From Sphingomicrobium nitratireducens (GTDB taxonomy: Bacteria; Pseudomonadota; Alphaproteobacteria; Sphingomonadales; Sphingomonadaceae): a stretch of 64,000 nucleotides of DNA. Positions 18,671-27,769 of this stretch are shown in pieces. Position 1 is the first letter of the stretch. Every line of letters begins with the position of its first letter. The notes beneath the pieces are model-generated. The model ran no database searches. It was not told where the DNA came from and saw only the letters and a program-made list of their open reading frames with translations. Position numbers and translations under genes: made by a program. Location of the stretch: NCBI RefSeq assembly GCF_026157035.1, contig NZ_JANJZA010000001.1, forward strand, positions 1,467,001 to 1,531,000. The letters are read 5' to 3'.

Positions 18671-19963
18671 ATGGCAGTGTTCAACCGCGACGACGAGGGC
18701 GCAGGTGGATCGCGCGCGCTGATCGTGGTGCCGGACATCGCGGGGAGCGCGCAATCGCGGTCGAACGAGGCTCGGATCGAGGAAGCCGTCGGGCTGGCGG
18801 CGGCGATCGGGATCGAGGTGTCAGCAACGATGACGTTTCGCGTTCGCCAGGTGCGTCCGGCGACCCTGCTGGGCGGCGGCCAGGTCGACGAAGTGGCGCA
18901 GACCGCCGACGCCGAAGACGTCGAGCTGGTCATCGTCGATGCGGGACTGACGCCGGTCCAGCAGAAGACGCTCGAGGAACGCACCGGTCGCAAGGTGATC
19001 GACCGGACGGGGCTGATCCTCGAGATTTTCGGCGAGCGTGCCGCGACGGCGGAAGGGCGCCTGCAGGTCGAGCTCGCGCATCTGGACTACCAGGCCGGGC
19101 GACTGGTGCGCAGCTGGACCCACCTCGAGCGCCAGCGCGGCGGGTTCGGCTTTCTCGGCGGTCCGGGCGAAACGCAGATCGAGGCCGATCGCCGCATGAT
19201 CCGAGACCGCATGGCCAAGATCCGCCGCGAGCTCGAGCAGGTGAAGAAGACCCGCGCGCTCCACCGCGACCGTCGCCAGCGCGCGCCGTGGCCGGTGGTG
19301 GCACTGGTAGGGTATACCAATGCGGGAAAGTCGACCCTGTTCAACCGGCTCGCGGGTGCGGGCGTGATGGCCGAGGACCTTTTGTTCGCGACGCTCGACC
19401 CGACCATGCGCCAGATCCGCATTCCGGGGCACGACAAGGTGATCCTGTCCGACACGGTCGGCTTCGTCTCCGACCTTCCGACCCAGCTGGTGGCCGCCTT
19501 CCGTGCGACGCTGGAAGAAGTCGAGAGCGCCGATCTCATCCTTCACGTCCGCGACATCGCGCACGAGGACTCCGAGGCGCAGCGCGAGGACGTCGGGGAC
19601 GTGCTTGCCGAGTTGGGACTCGACGCCGAGAACGGGCCGCCACAGCTCGAAGTGTGGAACAAGATCGACCTCCTCCACGGCGACGAGCGCCGCGCCGTAC
19701 TGGGCGAGGCGGCGCGGCGCGACGACGTCGCCGTGGTCAGCGCGATCAGCGGGGAGGGGGTCGACGAGTTGAAGGCGGCCATCGGCGACTGGCTCGCGCC
19801 CGAAACCAACGTCCACGAGATCGACCTCGATGCGGGCGACGGCGCGCGGTTGAGCTGGCTTCACCAGCGCGGCAAGGTGATGGAGCAGGTGGTCGACGGC
19901 GACAGGCTGCGCCTGAAGGTCGAGCTCAGCCCCGACAATTGGGCGCGCTATCAAGCGCTATGA
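18671..19963 (+). CDS. hflX: Ribosome-splitting GTPase HflX
   Basis: 430 residues. N-terminal HflX domain with LLGGGQVDEVAQ and the glycine-rich FGFLGGPGETQIEADRR, then the G domain: G1 GYTNAGKSTLFNRL, G3 DTVGFVSDLP, G4 WNKIDL. Known role: GTPase that rescues stalled or heat-damaged ribosomes. Starts four bases after the hfq stop, so co-transcribed. Its last 13 bases overlap the opposing mazG. Confidence 0.96.
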   Translation: MAVFNRDDEGAGGSRALIVVPDIAGSAQSRSNEARIEEAVGLAAAIGIEVSATMTFRVRQVRPATLLGGGQVDEVAQTADAEDVELVIVDAGLTPVQQKTLEERTGRKVIDRTGLILEIFGERAATAEGRLQVELAHLDYQAGRLVRSWTHLERQRGGFGFLGGPGETQIEADRRMIRDRMAKIRRELEQVKKTRALHRDRRQRAPWPVVALVGYTNAGKSTLFNRLAGAGVMAEDLLFATLDPTMRQIRIPGHDKVILSDTVGFVSDLPTQLVAAFRATLEEVESADLILHVRDIAHEDSEAQREDVGDVLAELGLDAENGPPQLEVWNKIDLLHGDERRAVLGEAARRDDVAVVSAISGEGVDELKAAIGDWLAPETNVHEIDLDAGDGARLSWLHQRGKVMEQVVDGDRLRLKVELSPDNWARYQAL

Positions 19964-20706
19964 GTGGCTTTCTCGCGCTGCCAGAGTTCTTCCTGTTGCT
20001 CGAGGCTCATGTCGGTGAAGCCCGGCGCCTGCTCGATGGCGCGAAAGCGCGCCTCGAACTTGCGATTGGCCTTGCGTAGCGCCTCTTCCGCATCGACCTT
20101 GAGAAAGCGTGCGAAGTTGACGACTGCGAACAGCAGGTCGCCGACCTCTTCCTCGCGCTCGTCGTGGGTGGCGGCGCGGTCGATCTCGTCCAGTTCCTCG
20201 GCGATCTTGTCCTTGGGGCCATCGATGGTCGGCCAGTCGAACCCGGTGCGCGCGGCGCGTTTCTGCAGTTTCTGCGCGCGTTCGAGTGCGGGCAGGGCAA
20301 GCGCGACACCTGAAAGGGCGCTGGGATCGGGGTCCGCGGCCCGCTCGGCTGCCTTGATCTCTTCCCACAGGTAATGCCCGCCATGCTCCGCGTCGCCGAA
20401 GATATGCGGGTGACGGCGCTCCATCTTGTCGCAGATACGCGCGAACACGTCGTCGAGCGTGAAATGGCCCGCTTCCTCGGCCATCGTCGCGTGAAACACG
20501 ACCTGGAGCTGGAGATCGCCCAGCTCGTCGGCGAGGCCCGCCATGTCCTTGCGATGGATGGCGTCGGCAACCTCGTAGGCTTCCTCGATCGTGTAAGGCG
20601 CGATGGTCTCGAACGACTGGACGCTGTCCCATTCGCACCCGGTTTCGGGGTCGCGCAGGCGGCGCATGATCTCGACAAGGCGATTGAGGCTCACTGACGT
20701 CTCCAT
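19951..20706 (-). CDS. mazG: Nucleoside triphosphate pyrophosphohydrolase MazG
   Basis: 251 residues with two MazG domains. The first carries YTIEEAYEVADAI and LADELGDLQLQVVFHA (metal-binding Glu/Asp), the second IAEELDEIDRAA and EEEVGDLLFAVVNFARFL. The family hydrolyses (d)NTPs, cleansing non-canonical nucleotides and limiting the (p)ppGpp response. ATG at 20706 is preferred over a TTG four codons upstream. Tail-to-tail with hflX. Confidence 0.94.
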   Translation of the reverse strand: METSVSLNRLVEIMRRLRDPETGCEWDSVQSFETIAPYTIEEAYEVADAIHRKDMAGLADELGDLQLQVVFHATMAEEAGHFTLDDVFARICDKMERRHPHIFGDAEHGGHYLWEEIKAAERAADPDPSALSGVALALPALERAQKLQKRAARTGFDWPTIDGPKDKIAEELDEIDRAATHDEREEEVGDLLFAVVNFARFLKVDAEEALRKANRKFEARFRAIEQAPGFTDMSLEQQEELWQREKATHSA

Positions 20707-20753
20707 GGCTGGCAGCAACGCGATGCCATGATCTGCGCGAGCCTGCCAAGCCT

Positions 20754-21011
20754 TCAGTCCGTGCCGCGCTCCAGATTTCGTTCGATCGCGCGCAAAGCGT
20801 CATAGGAGCGAAAGGCGATGATCAGGCGCTCGAAAAACAGGCGCACGATCAATGGCCCCAGCAAAAGCGGGAAGGGCCACGTCCAGTTGCCGAGCTTGTA
20901 CAGCACCCAGGCGCCATAAAGACAGCCTGCAATGCCAGCCCAGAGAAGGATTTGCGTGACCGCGGGTGCGATCATCCGCCTGAAGGTGAGATATTCGAGC
21001 AAGGGCGCCAT
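20754..21011 (-). CDS. DUF4282 small membrane protein
   Basis: 85 residues starting MAPLLEYLTFRRMIAPAV. Two membrane helices (about 12-32 and 40-60) and the family segment LLGPLIVRLFFERLIIAFRS, which fits DUF4282. GGAGAAG precedes the ATG at 21011. Function unknown. Its promoter region is the AT-rich segment that holds the candidate dif site. Confidence 0.75.
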   Translation of the reverse strand: MAPLLEYLTFRRMIAPAVTQILLWAGIAGCLYGAWVLYKLGNWTWPFPLLLGPLIVRLFFERLIIAFRSYDALRAIERNLERGTD

Positions 21012-21136
21012 GGACTTCTCCCGTGTCGTGAGCCGGAGAAAACGCAACGCGTGCCTATCCTAACGAGAGGACCGATTCACCGGGAGGGGAGCCCGTCATT
21101 TTCGCTAGAAATAACCGGCGGAATTGCCCATTCCAT

Positions 21137-21164
21137 AAGTCTGATAATATGTATTATGTAAAGT
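21137..21164 (+). other. Candidate dif site (XerC/XerD chromosome-dimer resolution)
   Basis: A 28-base element with the dif layout: 11-base arm AAGTCTGATAA, 6-base centre TATGTA, 11-base arm TTATGTAAAGT. The right arm matches the E. coli XerD arm (TTATGTTAAAT) at 9 of 11 positions and the inner ends ATAA/TTAT are inverted as in known sites; the left (XerC) arm is more diverged (5 of 11), as is usual. It sits in the only clearly AT-rich intergenic stretch of the region (21012-21245), which otherwise holds only the promoter area of the DUF4282 gene. Whole-chromosome uniqueness cannot be tested here. Confidence 0.72.
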
Positions 21165-21245
21165 GATGTCACGTAGAAAATTGAACGTGCATCTTAATTT
21201 TTACTCATATTGACAGCGGCTTAGCCAATGAAAGTCAGAGAAAGT

Positions 21246-21833
21246 CTAAGGCTGCAAGACCAGCCATCGACCTTCAACGCCCCAGCGCTCCAGCGACGAC
21301 AGATAATTCATGCCCAGCACGTTGATGTCCTTCTGCTGCGTCACGTGCACGAGCACGTTGTCGCGGCTGATCGGGCCGACGCTCAGATTGTCCGCGCGCC
21401 CGCGCGCGACCTCGACAAGACCGTTGCCGGTGCGCACGGCCTGGCGGCCATGCTCTGACACGGCCACGCCCGCCACGGCGGCAGTCGCGCTGTCGATCGT
21501 CGTGATCGTCGCACCGCTGTCGACGAGGAACTCGACGGGAACGCCGTTGACGCGGCCTTCGACCCAGAAATGTCCGTCAATGGCCATCGGGATGCGGATT
21601 TCGGCTTCCTCGACGACCGGCGCGCCGGTCGCTTCGGACTTGAGACGCTGTGCGAGGTAGCCGAGATCGTCGCGGAAGCTGAACAGGATGAAGCCGGCAC
21701 CGAAGATCGCGATCCATGCCAGCGCCATTTTCGCCATCTTCGCAAGCGGTTCGCGCCGCGCCATGAGCGAGCCGACGACGAGCATCATCGCCATCAGGAT
21801 GTAGACGCTGCCGAGCATCCAGTCGTTGCTCAA
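21246..21833 (-). CDS. Membrane-anchored retropepsin-like aspartic protease (TIGR02281 type)
   Basis: 195 residues. Two N-terminal membrane helices (about 8-25 and 35-52), then a clan AA protease domain (about 80-195) with the active-site motif FLVDSGATITTID and a conserved tail NVLGMNYLSSLERWGVEG. Known family: single-motif aspartic proteases acting as dimers in the envelope; substrate unknown. TTG start overlapping the upstream stop by four bases (TTGA), with GGAGGTGGAG in front. Last gene of the dac-tmk-holB-metG-tatD operon. Confidence 0.86.
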   Translation of the reverse strand: MSNDWMLGSVYILMAMMLVVGSLMARREPLAKMAKMALAWIAIFGAGFILFSFRDDLGYLAQRLKSEATGAPVVEEAEIRIPMAIDGHFWVEGRVNGVPVEFLVDSGATITTIDSATAAVAGVAVSEHGRQAVRTGNGLVEVARGRADNLSVGPISRDNVLVHVTQQKDINVLGMNYLSSLERWGVEGRWLVLQP

Positions 21834-22594
21834 AACTCCACCTCCAACCCGTCATGCGCCGGCGCTGCCCAATCCGGCAGACGTGCTTTGAGCGTCGCAT
21901 AGTCCATGCCATTGCCCATATGGGTCAACAGCAATTGACCCACGCTGAACTCGCGCGCGGCATCCAGCACCATGTCGAGATGCGCATGCGTGGGATGCGG
22001 GTCGAGCATCAGGCAGTCGGCGACCCACACGTCGACGCCGTTGTAAAGCGTTGCCATCGTGTCCGTGATTTCATTAAAATCAATGGCATAGGCGATACTC
22101 TTGCCACCCTTGTCGAAGCGCAATCCCAGGCTGGTGATCCCGCCATGCGGCTGATCGACCACCCGCACGCGCGCGTCGCCGACCATGAACTCATTCTCGA
22201 TGGCCTTCGGATCGTAGAGCGCCGCATAATAGCGAAGGTCGACAAAGGCGTAGGCGAAACGGCGCTTCATCTGCTCGATGACATCCGGCCGGGCGAGGAA
22301 CGGCAGAGGTTCGCCCCTCGTCTGCACGATGGGGCGCAGTTCGTCGATCCCGTGGCTGTGATCGGCGTGATCGTGGGTCAGGAGCAGCGCATCGACCATC
22401 GGCGAGCCCGCATCGAGCAATTGTTGGCGCAAGTCGGGACCGCAATCGACCAGCAGGCGCTCGCCCGCGCTCTCGAACAGCACCGAGGAGCGCATGCGGC
22501 GGTTTTTCGGCTCGTCAGGATCGCAGCGCCCCCATCCGGAGCGTAAGTTGGGGACGCCCGAGGACGTCCCGCAGCCCAAGATCCTGAGTTTCAC
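21830..22594 (-). CDS. Metallo-beta-lactamase-fold hydrolase (PhnP-like)
   Basis: 254 residues from a GTG that overlaps the tatD stop (GTGA). MBL metal site LLTHDHADHSHGID, N-terminal LRILGCGTSSGVPNL, the VDCGPDLRQQLLDAG segment and a later THAHLDMVLD. This is the cyclic phosphodiesterase/PhnP-like subgroup that commonly follows tatD and metG. Exact substrate unknown, perhaps cyclic nucleotides or phosphoesters. The in-frame extension upstream lies inside tatD and is rejected. Confidence 0.88.
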   Translation of the reverse strand: MKLRILGCGTSSGVPNLRSGWGRCDPDEPKNRRMRSSVLFESAGERLLVDCGPDLRQQLLDAGSPMVDALLLTHDHADHSHGIDELRPIVQTRGEPLPFLARPDVIEQMKRRFAYAFVDLRYYAALYDPKAIENEFMVGDARVRVVDQPHGGITSLGLRFDKGGKSIAYAIDFNEITDTMATLYNGVDVWVADCLMLDPHPTHAHLDMVLDAAREFSVGQLLLTHMGNGMDYATLKARLPDWAAPAHDGLEVEF

Positions 22595-23376
22595 CGCCTG
22601 GCTTTGCCGAACAGGGCGTAGAAATTGTCGGTTGTCGCGCGCGCCAGCTCGGCCGGATCCTCGCCGCGCAGCTCGGACAGGAAGGCGGCGGTATCGGCGA
22701 CAAAGGCCGGTTCGCACGTCTTGCCGCGATTGGGCACGGGCGCGAGGAACGGGCTGTCGGTCTCGACCAGCAGCCGATCGATCGGCAGGGCCTTGGCGGT
22801 TTCCTGCAGGTCCCTAGCGTTCTTGAAGGTCACGATGCCGCTCATCGAGACGTAGCAGCCCAGTTCCATGCCCTTTTCGGCAAGCGCACGACTGCCCGTG
22901 AAGCAATGGAGCACCGCGCGCACCTGCCCGCCATTGCGCTTGGCGGCCGCCTCGAGGATCTGAGCCGTATCCTCCTCGGCATCACGCGTGTGGATGATGA
23001 GCGGCAGGCCGGTCTCGCGGCTTGCCTCGATATGCGCCTCGAAGCGCGCCTTCTGCGCGCCGCGGTCGGACTTGTCGTAATAATAGTCGAGCCCGCACTC
23101 GCCGATCCCGATCACCTTGGGATGTGCCGAGGCCTCGATCAGCGCGGCTGCGCCGAGGTCGGGATGCTGGTCGGCTTCGTGCGGGTGCACGCCGACCGTC
23201 GCCCAGACGTCGTCATTGCGCTCGGCCGTCGCGATAATCGCGTCCCATTCGCGCTGCCGGGTGGAAATATTGAGGAACGCGCCGACCCCGCGCCCTCGCG
23301 CGGCGGCCAGCACCTCGTCCTGGCGTTCGACAAGGCCTTCGTAATTGAGGTGGCAATGACTGTCGACGAGGGTCAC
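22591..23376 (-). CDS. tatD: TatD-family metal-dependent DNase/hydrolase
   Basis: 261 residues, TIM-barrel amidohydrolase. Metal ligands and active-site motifs: DSHCHLN, GIGECGLDYYYD, IHTRDAEEDT, LHCFTGSRA and VETDSPFLAPVP. Known activities are 3'-exonuclease/D-aminoacyl-type hydrolase; YcfH subgroup by its metG context. GTG start overlapping the metG stop (GTGA). Confidence 0.94.
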   Translation of the reverse strand: MTLVDSHCHLNYEGLVERQDEVLAAARGRGVGAFLNISTRQREWDAIIATAERNDDVWATVGVHPHEADQHPDLGAAALIEASAHPKVIGIGECGLDYYYDKSDRGAQKARFEAHIEASRETGLPLIIHTRDAEEDTAQILEAAAKRNGGQVRAVLHCFTGSRALAEKGMELGCYVSMSGIVTFKNARDLQETAKALPIDRLLVETDSPFLAPVPNRGKTCEPAFVADTAAFLSELRGEDPAELARATTDNFYALFGKARR

Positions 23377-24884
23377 GCGGCGCTCTCCTCGCTCGCCAGC
23401 TCGAGCCGCGGAAAGGCCGGCGTCGGCTTGTCGATGGGATTGCCCCCCTCTCCCGTCGCCAGCAGGGCGAGGATCCGCTCGGACGCGCCCGGCACAATCG
23501 GCGCAACCGCCTTCGTCAGCGGCGCGATGGTCGCGACCAGCGTGCCGAGCACGTCGGCCATGCGGTCGGGATCAGTTTTCTTGAGCGTCCAGGGCGCCTC
23601 GGCATCGATATAGGCATTGCACGCGTAGACCGCGCCCAGCCACGCTTCGATCCCGGCAGTAAATCCGAATGTTTCGAACGCGTTGGGAAGCTCTTCCTCG
23701 CATGCCTTGCGAACCGCCTCGAGCAGCGCCTTGTCCTGGTCCGCACTCCCGGCAGCGGGCAGGATGCCATCGAGATTCTTGTGCACCATCGACAGGCTGC
23801 GCTGGACGAGATTGCCGAAACTGTTGGCGAGCTCGGCGTTGACGCGGGTGACGAGCCCTTCCTCGCTGACGCTGCCGTCACTGCTCATTTTCACTTCGCG
23901 CAGCAGGTAATAGCGGAACGCCTCGACGCCGTAGCGGTCGAGCATCAACTGCGGGTCGACCACGTTGCCGAGGCTCTTCGACATCTTCACCCCGCCCGGC
24001 GCGAGCAGGTGGCCGTGGCCATAGATTTGCCTAGGCAGTTCGACGCCCGCGGACATCAGGAAAGCGGGCCAATAGACGGCGTGGAAGCGCACGATGTCCT
24101 TGCCGACGAGATGGACGTCACACGGCCAGTATCTGTCCCAGTTCTCGCCGCCATCGGGATAGCCGACGCCGGTGACGTAATTGGTGAGCGCGTCGAGCCA
24201 GACATACATGACGTGATTGTTGCTGCCCGGGACCGGCACGCCCCAGTCAAAGCTGGTACGGCTGACGGAGAGGTCCTTGAGTCCGCCTTCGAGGAAGCGC
24301 ACCACCTCGTTGCGGCGGCTTTCGGGCTGGATGAAGTCGGGATTGGCCTCGATATGGGCGAGAAGCCTGTCGCCATAGGCCGACAGCTTGAAGAACCAGC
24401 TCTCCTCGACTGTCCACTCGACCGGCGTGCCCTGGGGCGAGAGTTTCTGTCCCCCTTCCCCCTCGGTGAGCTCGTCCTCGTCATAATAGGCTTCATCGCG
24501 GACCGAATACCAACCTTCGTAGCGACCGAGATAGAGGTCGCCCCGTTCCTCCATCTTCTTCCACATGTGCTGGACCGCCGCCTTGTGATCGGGGTCGGTG
24601 GTGCGGATAAAGCGATCGTACGACACCTGAAGATTGTCGCACATGACTTTGAACATGCTCGACATTTCTGCCGCCAGTTCGGCGGGCTCCATGCCCTTGT
24701 CGCGCGCGGCCTGCGCCATCTTGAGCCCATGTTCGTCGGTGCCGGTCATGAAGAAGACGTCGCGGCCCTGCGCGCGGCGGAAACGCGCCATCGCGTCGGC
24801 AGCGACCGCCTCGTAGGCGTGGCCTATGTGCGGCGCGCCGTTGGGATAGCTGATCGCGGTGGTGATGTAATAAGGGTCGGCCAT
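23373..24884 (-). CDS. metG: Methionyl-tRNA synthetase
   Basis: 503 residues, class I synthetase. HIGH motif in ISYPNGAPHIGHAYEA and KMSKS in APGGVKMSKSLGNVVDP. The connective region (about 125-165) has no zinc cysteine knots, and there is no C-terminal tRNA-binding EMAP domain, so this is the short zinc-less form. ATG at 24884 is chosen because the conserved sequence begins at MADPYYITTAIS; the in-frame extension is not conserved-looking. Confidence 0.96.
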   Translation of the reverse strand: MADPYYITTAISYPNGAPHIGHAYEAVAADAMARFRRAQGRDVFFMTGTDEHGLKMAQAARDKGMEPAELAAEMSSMFKVMCDNLQVSYDRFIRTTDPDHKAAVQHMWKKMEERGDLYLGRYEGWYSVRDEAYYDEDELTEGEGGQKLSPQGTPVEWTVEESWFFKLSAYGDRLLAHIEANPDFIQPESRRNEVVRFLEGGLKDLSVSRTSFDWGVPVPGSNNHVMYVWLDALTNYVTGVGYPDGGENWDRYWPCDVHLVGKDIVRFHAVYWPAFLMSAGVELPRQIYGHGHLLAPGGVKMSKSLGNVVDPQLMLDRYGVEAFRYYLLREVKMSSDGSVSEEGLVTRVNAELANSFGNLVQRSLSMVHKNLDGILPAAGSADQDKALLEAVRKACEEELPNAFETFGFTAGIEAWLGAVYACNAYIDAEAPWTLKKTDPDRMADVLGTLVATIAPLTKAVAPIVPGASERILALLATGEGGNPIDKPTPAFPRLELASEESAA

Positions 24885-24916
24885 GCCGATGGCCCTAGCC
24901 CCCTCTTGGCGGCGCT

Positions 24917-25897
24917 TCAAGCGAGCGTGTCGGCGACTTTCGCGAGGACCCCGCCGAGACGGTAGACAGTCGCGCCCGGATCGAGGCTGAGGCGCGGGGC
25001 GCGCTGGGCAATGCCGCGCGCTTCCTCGTAGGCGGCAAGCGCGCGGACCTGGCGCTCGCCTTCGCTGGCGCGAGCCTCGGCGGCGATCAGCCCGGGAACG
25101 GTCGCGAGGAACGCGGCATACCGCTCGCTCGCCGCCTTGAGCGCGAGCGTCTTCGCCAGCTTGGCACGGGCGGCACCGGTGGGATCGCCCTCGCGCATCA
25201 TGCGCCGCGCTTCCTCGGCGAGCGGCGCGAGATCCTGTTCGGCGATCGCCACCGAGCGGCCTGCCGACCCCTGCCCGAGCCGGACCAGCGCCGAGCGCTC
25301 CGCGGGCGAACTCTTCGGAAGCGCCTGCGCGAGGATCGACGCCATGACGTCATCCGAAAGTGGCGAAAAATCGAGCTTCCTGCACCGCGACCGGATCGTC
25401 GGCAGCAGTCGGCCCGGGGCATGGGCGACGAGGAAGAACAGCGTCTTCGCCGGGGGCTCCTCGAGCATCTTGAGTAGCGCGTTGGCCGCGGGACCTTCGA
25501 GATCGTCGGCGGCGTCGATGATCACCACCCGCCAGTCGCCGAGCGAGGGCGTTACCTCGAACAGGTGACCGAGCGAGCGGACCTGGTCGACCGAGATGCT
25601 GCGCGCGAGCGCGGTCCCGGTCTTGTTGGGAAGCCGTTCGAGCAGGCGCAGGTCGGGATGGCTTCCGGCCGCAATCAGTTTGGCGGTCGGATGATCCTCG
25701 CCAAGCGCAATTCCGTCGTCGGAAACGCGATGGCCCGACGCTTCGGCGAGCACCCTTGCAGCGGCGGCGCGCGCGAACAGGCCCTTCCCGACGCCGCGCG
25801 GGCCTGCGAGCAGCCAGGCGTGATGCGGCGTTCCCTTGCGCCACGCGGCGAGAAAGGCATCGACCGCCTTGTCCTGGCCGATCGGCGCCGCGTTCAC
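24917..25897 (-). CDS. holB: DNA polymerase III subunit delta'
   Basis: 326 residues. AAA+ clamp-loader subunit with a P-loop-like LLAGPRGVGKGLFARAAA, the stretch VVIIDAADDLEGPAANALLKMLEEPP (DExx-like plus conserved NALLK-LEEPP) and the sensor region IRSRCRKLDF. GTG start overlapping the tmk stop by four bases, the standard tmk-holB order. Works with dnaX product (window start) in the clamp loader. Confidence 0.94.
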   Translation of the reverse strand: MNAAPIGQDKAVDAFLAAWRKGTPHHAWLLAGPRGVGKGLFARAAAARVLAEASGHRVSDDGIALGEDHPTAKLIAAGSHPDLRLLERLPNKTGTALARSISVDQVRSLGHLFEVTPSLGDWRVVIIDAADDLEGPAANALLKMLEEPPAKTLFFLVAHAPGRLLPTIRSRCRKLDFSPLSDDVMASILAQALPKSSPAERSALVRLGQGSAGRSVAIAEQDLAPLAEEARRMMREGDPTGAARAKLAKTLALKAASERYAAFLATVPGLIAAEARASEGERQVRALAAYEEARGIAQRAPRLSLDPGATVYRLGGVLAKVADTLA

Positions 25898-26523
25898 TGG
25901 AGCAGGTCCCCGAGCGCCGCGATCAGCCGCGCGGTCACCGTCTCGGCATTGCCCGACGCGTCGACCAGCTTGACCCGCTCGGGCTCGGCGTCCGCCATCA
26001 GGCGAAAGCCGCGCTCGACGGCAGCGTGGTAGCTGGGTGGACGCCCGCCGATGCGGTCACCCTCGTCACCGTCGCGGTGCCGGGCGCGCGCCCTCCCCTC
26101 GCCTGCGTCGAGCGACAGGACGAGCGTGCGGTCGGGGAGAAAGTCCTCGCTGCCGAAGCGGTGAAGGTCGCGGACCGCCTCGATGCCGAGCCCGCCGGCT
26201 TCGCCCTGGTAGGCGAGCGAACTGTCGAGGAAGCGGTCGGACAACACCCAGCGACCGGCGGCCAATGCGGGCTTGATCGTCTTGGCGACATGGTCGGAGC
26301 GGGCGGCGGCGAACAGCAGGGCCTCGGCGCGCGCGTTCCAGCGGCCCTCCTCGCCTTCCAGCAGGAGGCGACGGATCGCCTCGGCGCCCTCGCTGCCACC
26401 CGGCTCGCGGGTGACGAGGACGTCGAAGCCGCGCCGCCTCAGCGCTTCCTCGAGGGCGGCGAGCTGGGTCGATTTTCCAACACCCTCGCCGCCTTCCAGC
26501 GAAATGAACCGCCCCCGCGCCAT
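25894..26523 (-). CDS. tmk: Thymidylate kinase
   Basis: 209 residues, dTMP to dTDP. P-loop FISLEGGEGVGKSTQ, the TREPGGSEGAEAIR motif, DRFLDSSLAYQGEAGG and the lid RARARHRDGDEGDRI. It lies four bases after the dac stop and overlaps holB, so one operon. Confidence 0.96.
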   Translation of the reverse strand: MARGRFISLEGGEGVGKSTQLAALEEALRRRGFDVLVTREPGGSEGAEAIRRLLLEGEEGRWNARAEALLFAAARSDHVAKTIKPALAAGRWVLSDRFLDSSLAYQGEAGGLGIEAVRDLHRFGSEDFLPDRTLVLSLDAGEGRARARHRDGDEGDRIGGRPPSYHAAVERGFRLMADAEPERVKLVDASGNAETVTARLIAALGDLLQ

Positions 26524-26527
26524 CGCG

Positions 26528-27685
26528 TCAGGCCATGCCGAGCAGCTGCTGGAGCCCGATCCAGGCGCGGCGGAAGAATCCGGCTTCCTCGACCGCCTCT
26601 CCCGCGACCAACGGAAGTGCGGCCTCGGTGCCGTCGGAGGTGACGATCAGCTGGGCGACTTCCTGCCCTTTGGCGATCGGTGCCTCGAGCGGGCCCATGT
26701 AGCGGATTTTGACGGTCGGTTCGTTGAGGATGCCGGCCGGGTGGGTGACGGCGAGGTCACGCGGGGCCACAAGCGGCACGCTATCGGCGGAACCGAGCTG
26801 GACCTTCGCCGCACCGATCGTCGTGCCCTTGGCGAACAGCTGGCGCGCCTGCCATGCGTTGAAACCCCATTCGACCAGGCGCACGCTCTCCGACGTGCGA
26901 GCCGACTGGCTCGGCAGCCCGGTGACGACCATCACGAGGCGACGCCCGTCGCGCTCGGCCGAGCCGGTGAAGCCGTAGCCTGCTTCCTCGGTATGGCCGG
27001 TCTTGAGGCCGTCGGCGCCGTTGACGCGGCCGAACAGCGGATTGCGGTTGGGCTGGGTGATGGGATTACCGCCCATCGTCTCGCCCCAGGTGAAGCTCGG
27101 CTGCCCGTAGAATTGCTTGTAGAGAGTCGGGTGGTTTTCGATGGTGGCCTTGGCGAGGGTCGCGAGGTCGCGCGCGGTCACTTTGGTCACGCCCTCGTCG
27201 GGCCAGCCATTGGCATTGCCGAAATGACTGTTCTTGAGCCCGATCTTCTTGGCGGACCGGTTCATCTGCTCCGCGAAGGCCTGCTCGGTGCCCGCGATGC
27301 ACTCGGCGAGGACGACCGAGGCGTCATTGCCCGACACGGTGACGATGCCGTGGAGGAGATTCTCCACGCTGACCATCTCGCCCACCTTGAGGAACATGGT
27401 CGAGCCCTGGTTGGACCATTTCTGCCACGTCTCGGGTCGCACCGCGCACGTCTTCTTGAGGTCGAGCTTACCCGCATCGATCAATTCGAAGGCGACATGG
27501 GTCGTCATCATCTTGGCCATCGAGGCGGGCGGGATCTGCTGGTCGGCATTCTTGGCGAGCAGCACCGCGCCCGACGACAGGTCGACGAGATAGGCGCTGA
27601 CCGCCTCGGTCTCGAACTCGGGACTGGCGCTGGCCGGGGCGACGGCAAGAGCGAAGGCGGCGGGAATCAGGAGGGTTTTTTTCAT
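26528..27685 (-). CDS. dacC: D-alanyl-D-alanine carboxypeptidase (PBP5/6 type)
   Basis: 385 residues, peptidase S11. N-terminal export signal KKTLLIPAAFALAVAPASAS. Active-site motifs: SxxK in PPASMAKMMTTH, SxN in TVSGNDASV, KTG in GLKTGHTEEAGYG. The C-terminal PBP5-like beta domain and an amphipathic end (WIGLQQLLGMA) that likely anchors it to the inner membrane are visible. Trims peptidoglycan stem peptides in the periplasm. First gene of the operon leading to tmk and holB. The symbol is a family label; dacA would be equally fair. Confidence 0.93.
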   Translation of the reverse strand: MKKTLLIPAAFALAVAPASASPEFETEAVSAYLVDLSSGAVLLAKNADQQIPPASMAKMMTTHVAFELIDAGKLDLKKTCAVRPETWQKWSNQGSTMFLKVGEMVSVENLLHGIVTVSGNDASVVLAECIAGTEQAFAEQMNRSAKKIGLKNSHFGNANGWPDEGVTKVTARDLATLAKATIENHPTLYKQFYGQPSFTWGETMGGNPITQPNRNPLFGRVNGADGLKTGHTEEAGYGFTGSAERDGRRLVMVVTGLPSQSARTSESVRLVEWGFNAWQARQLFAKGTTIGAAKVQLGSADSVPLVAPRDLAVTHPAGILNEPTVKIRYMGPLEAPIAKGQEVAQLIVTSDGTEAALPLVAGEAVEEAGFFRRAWIGLQQLLGMA

Positions 27686-27769
27686 CGAAACGCTTCCGGG
27701 TGGGACAGGATGGGTGGAGTCTTAACGCGCACCGACGCGCTTCGCCACGGCAAAGACGTGCGTGAAGGC

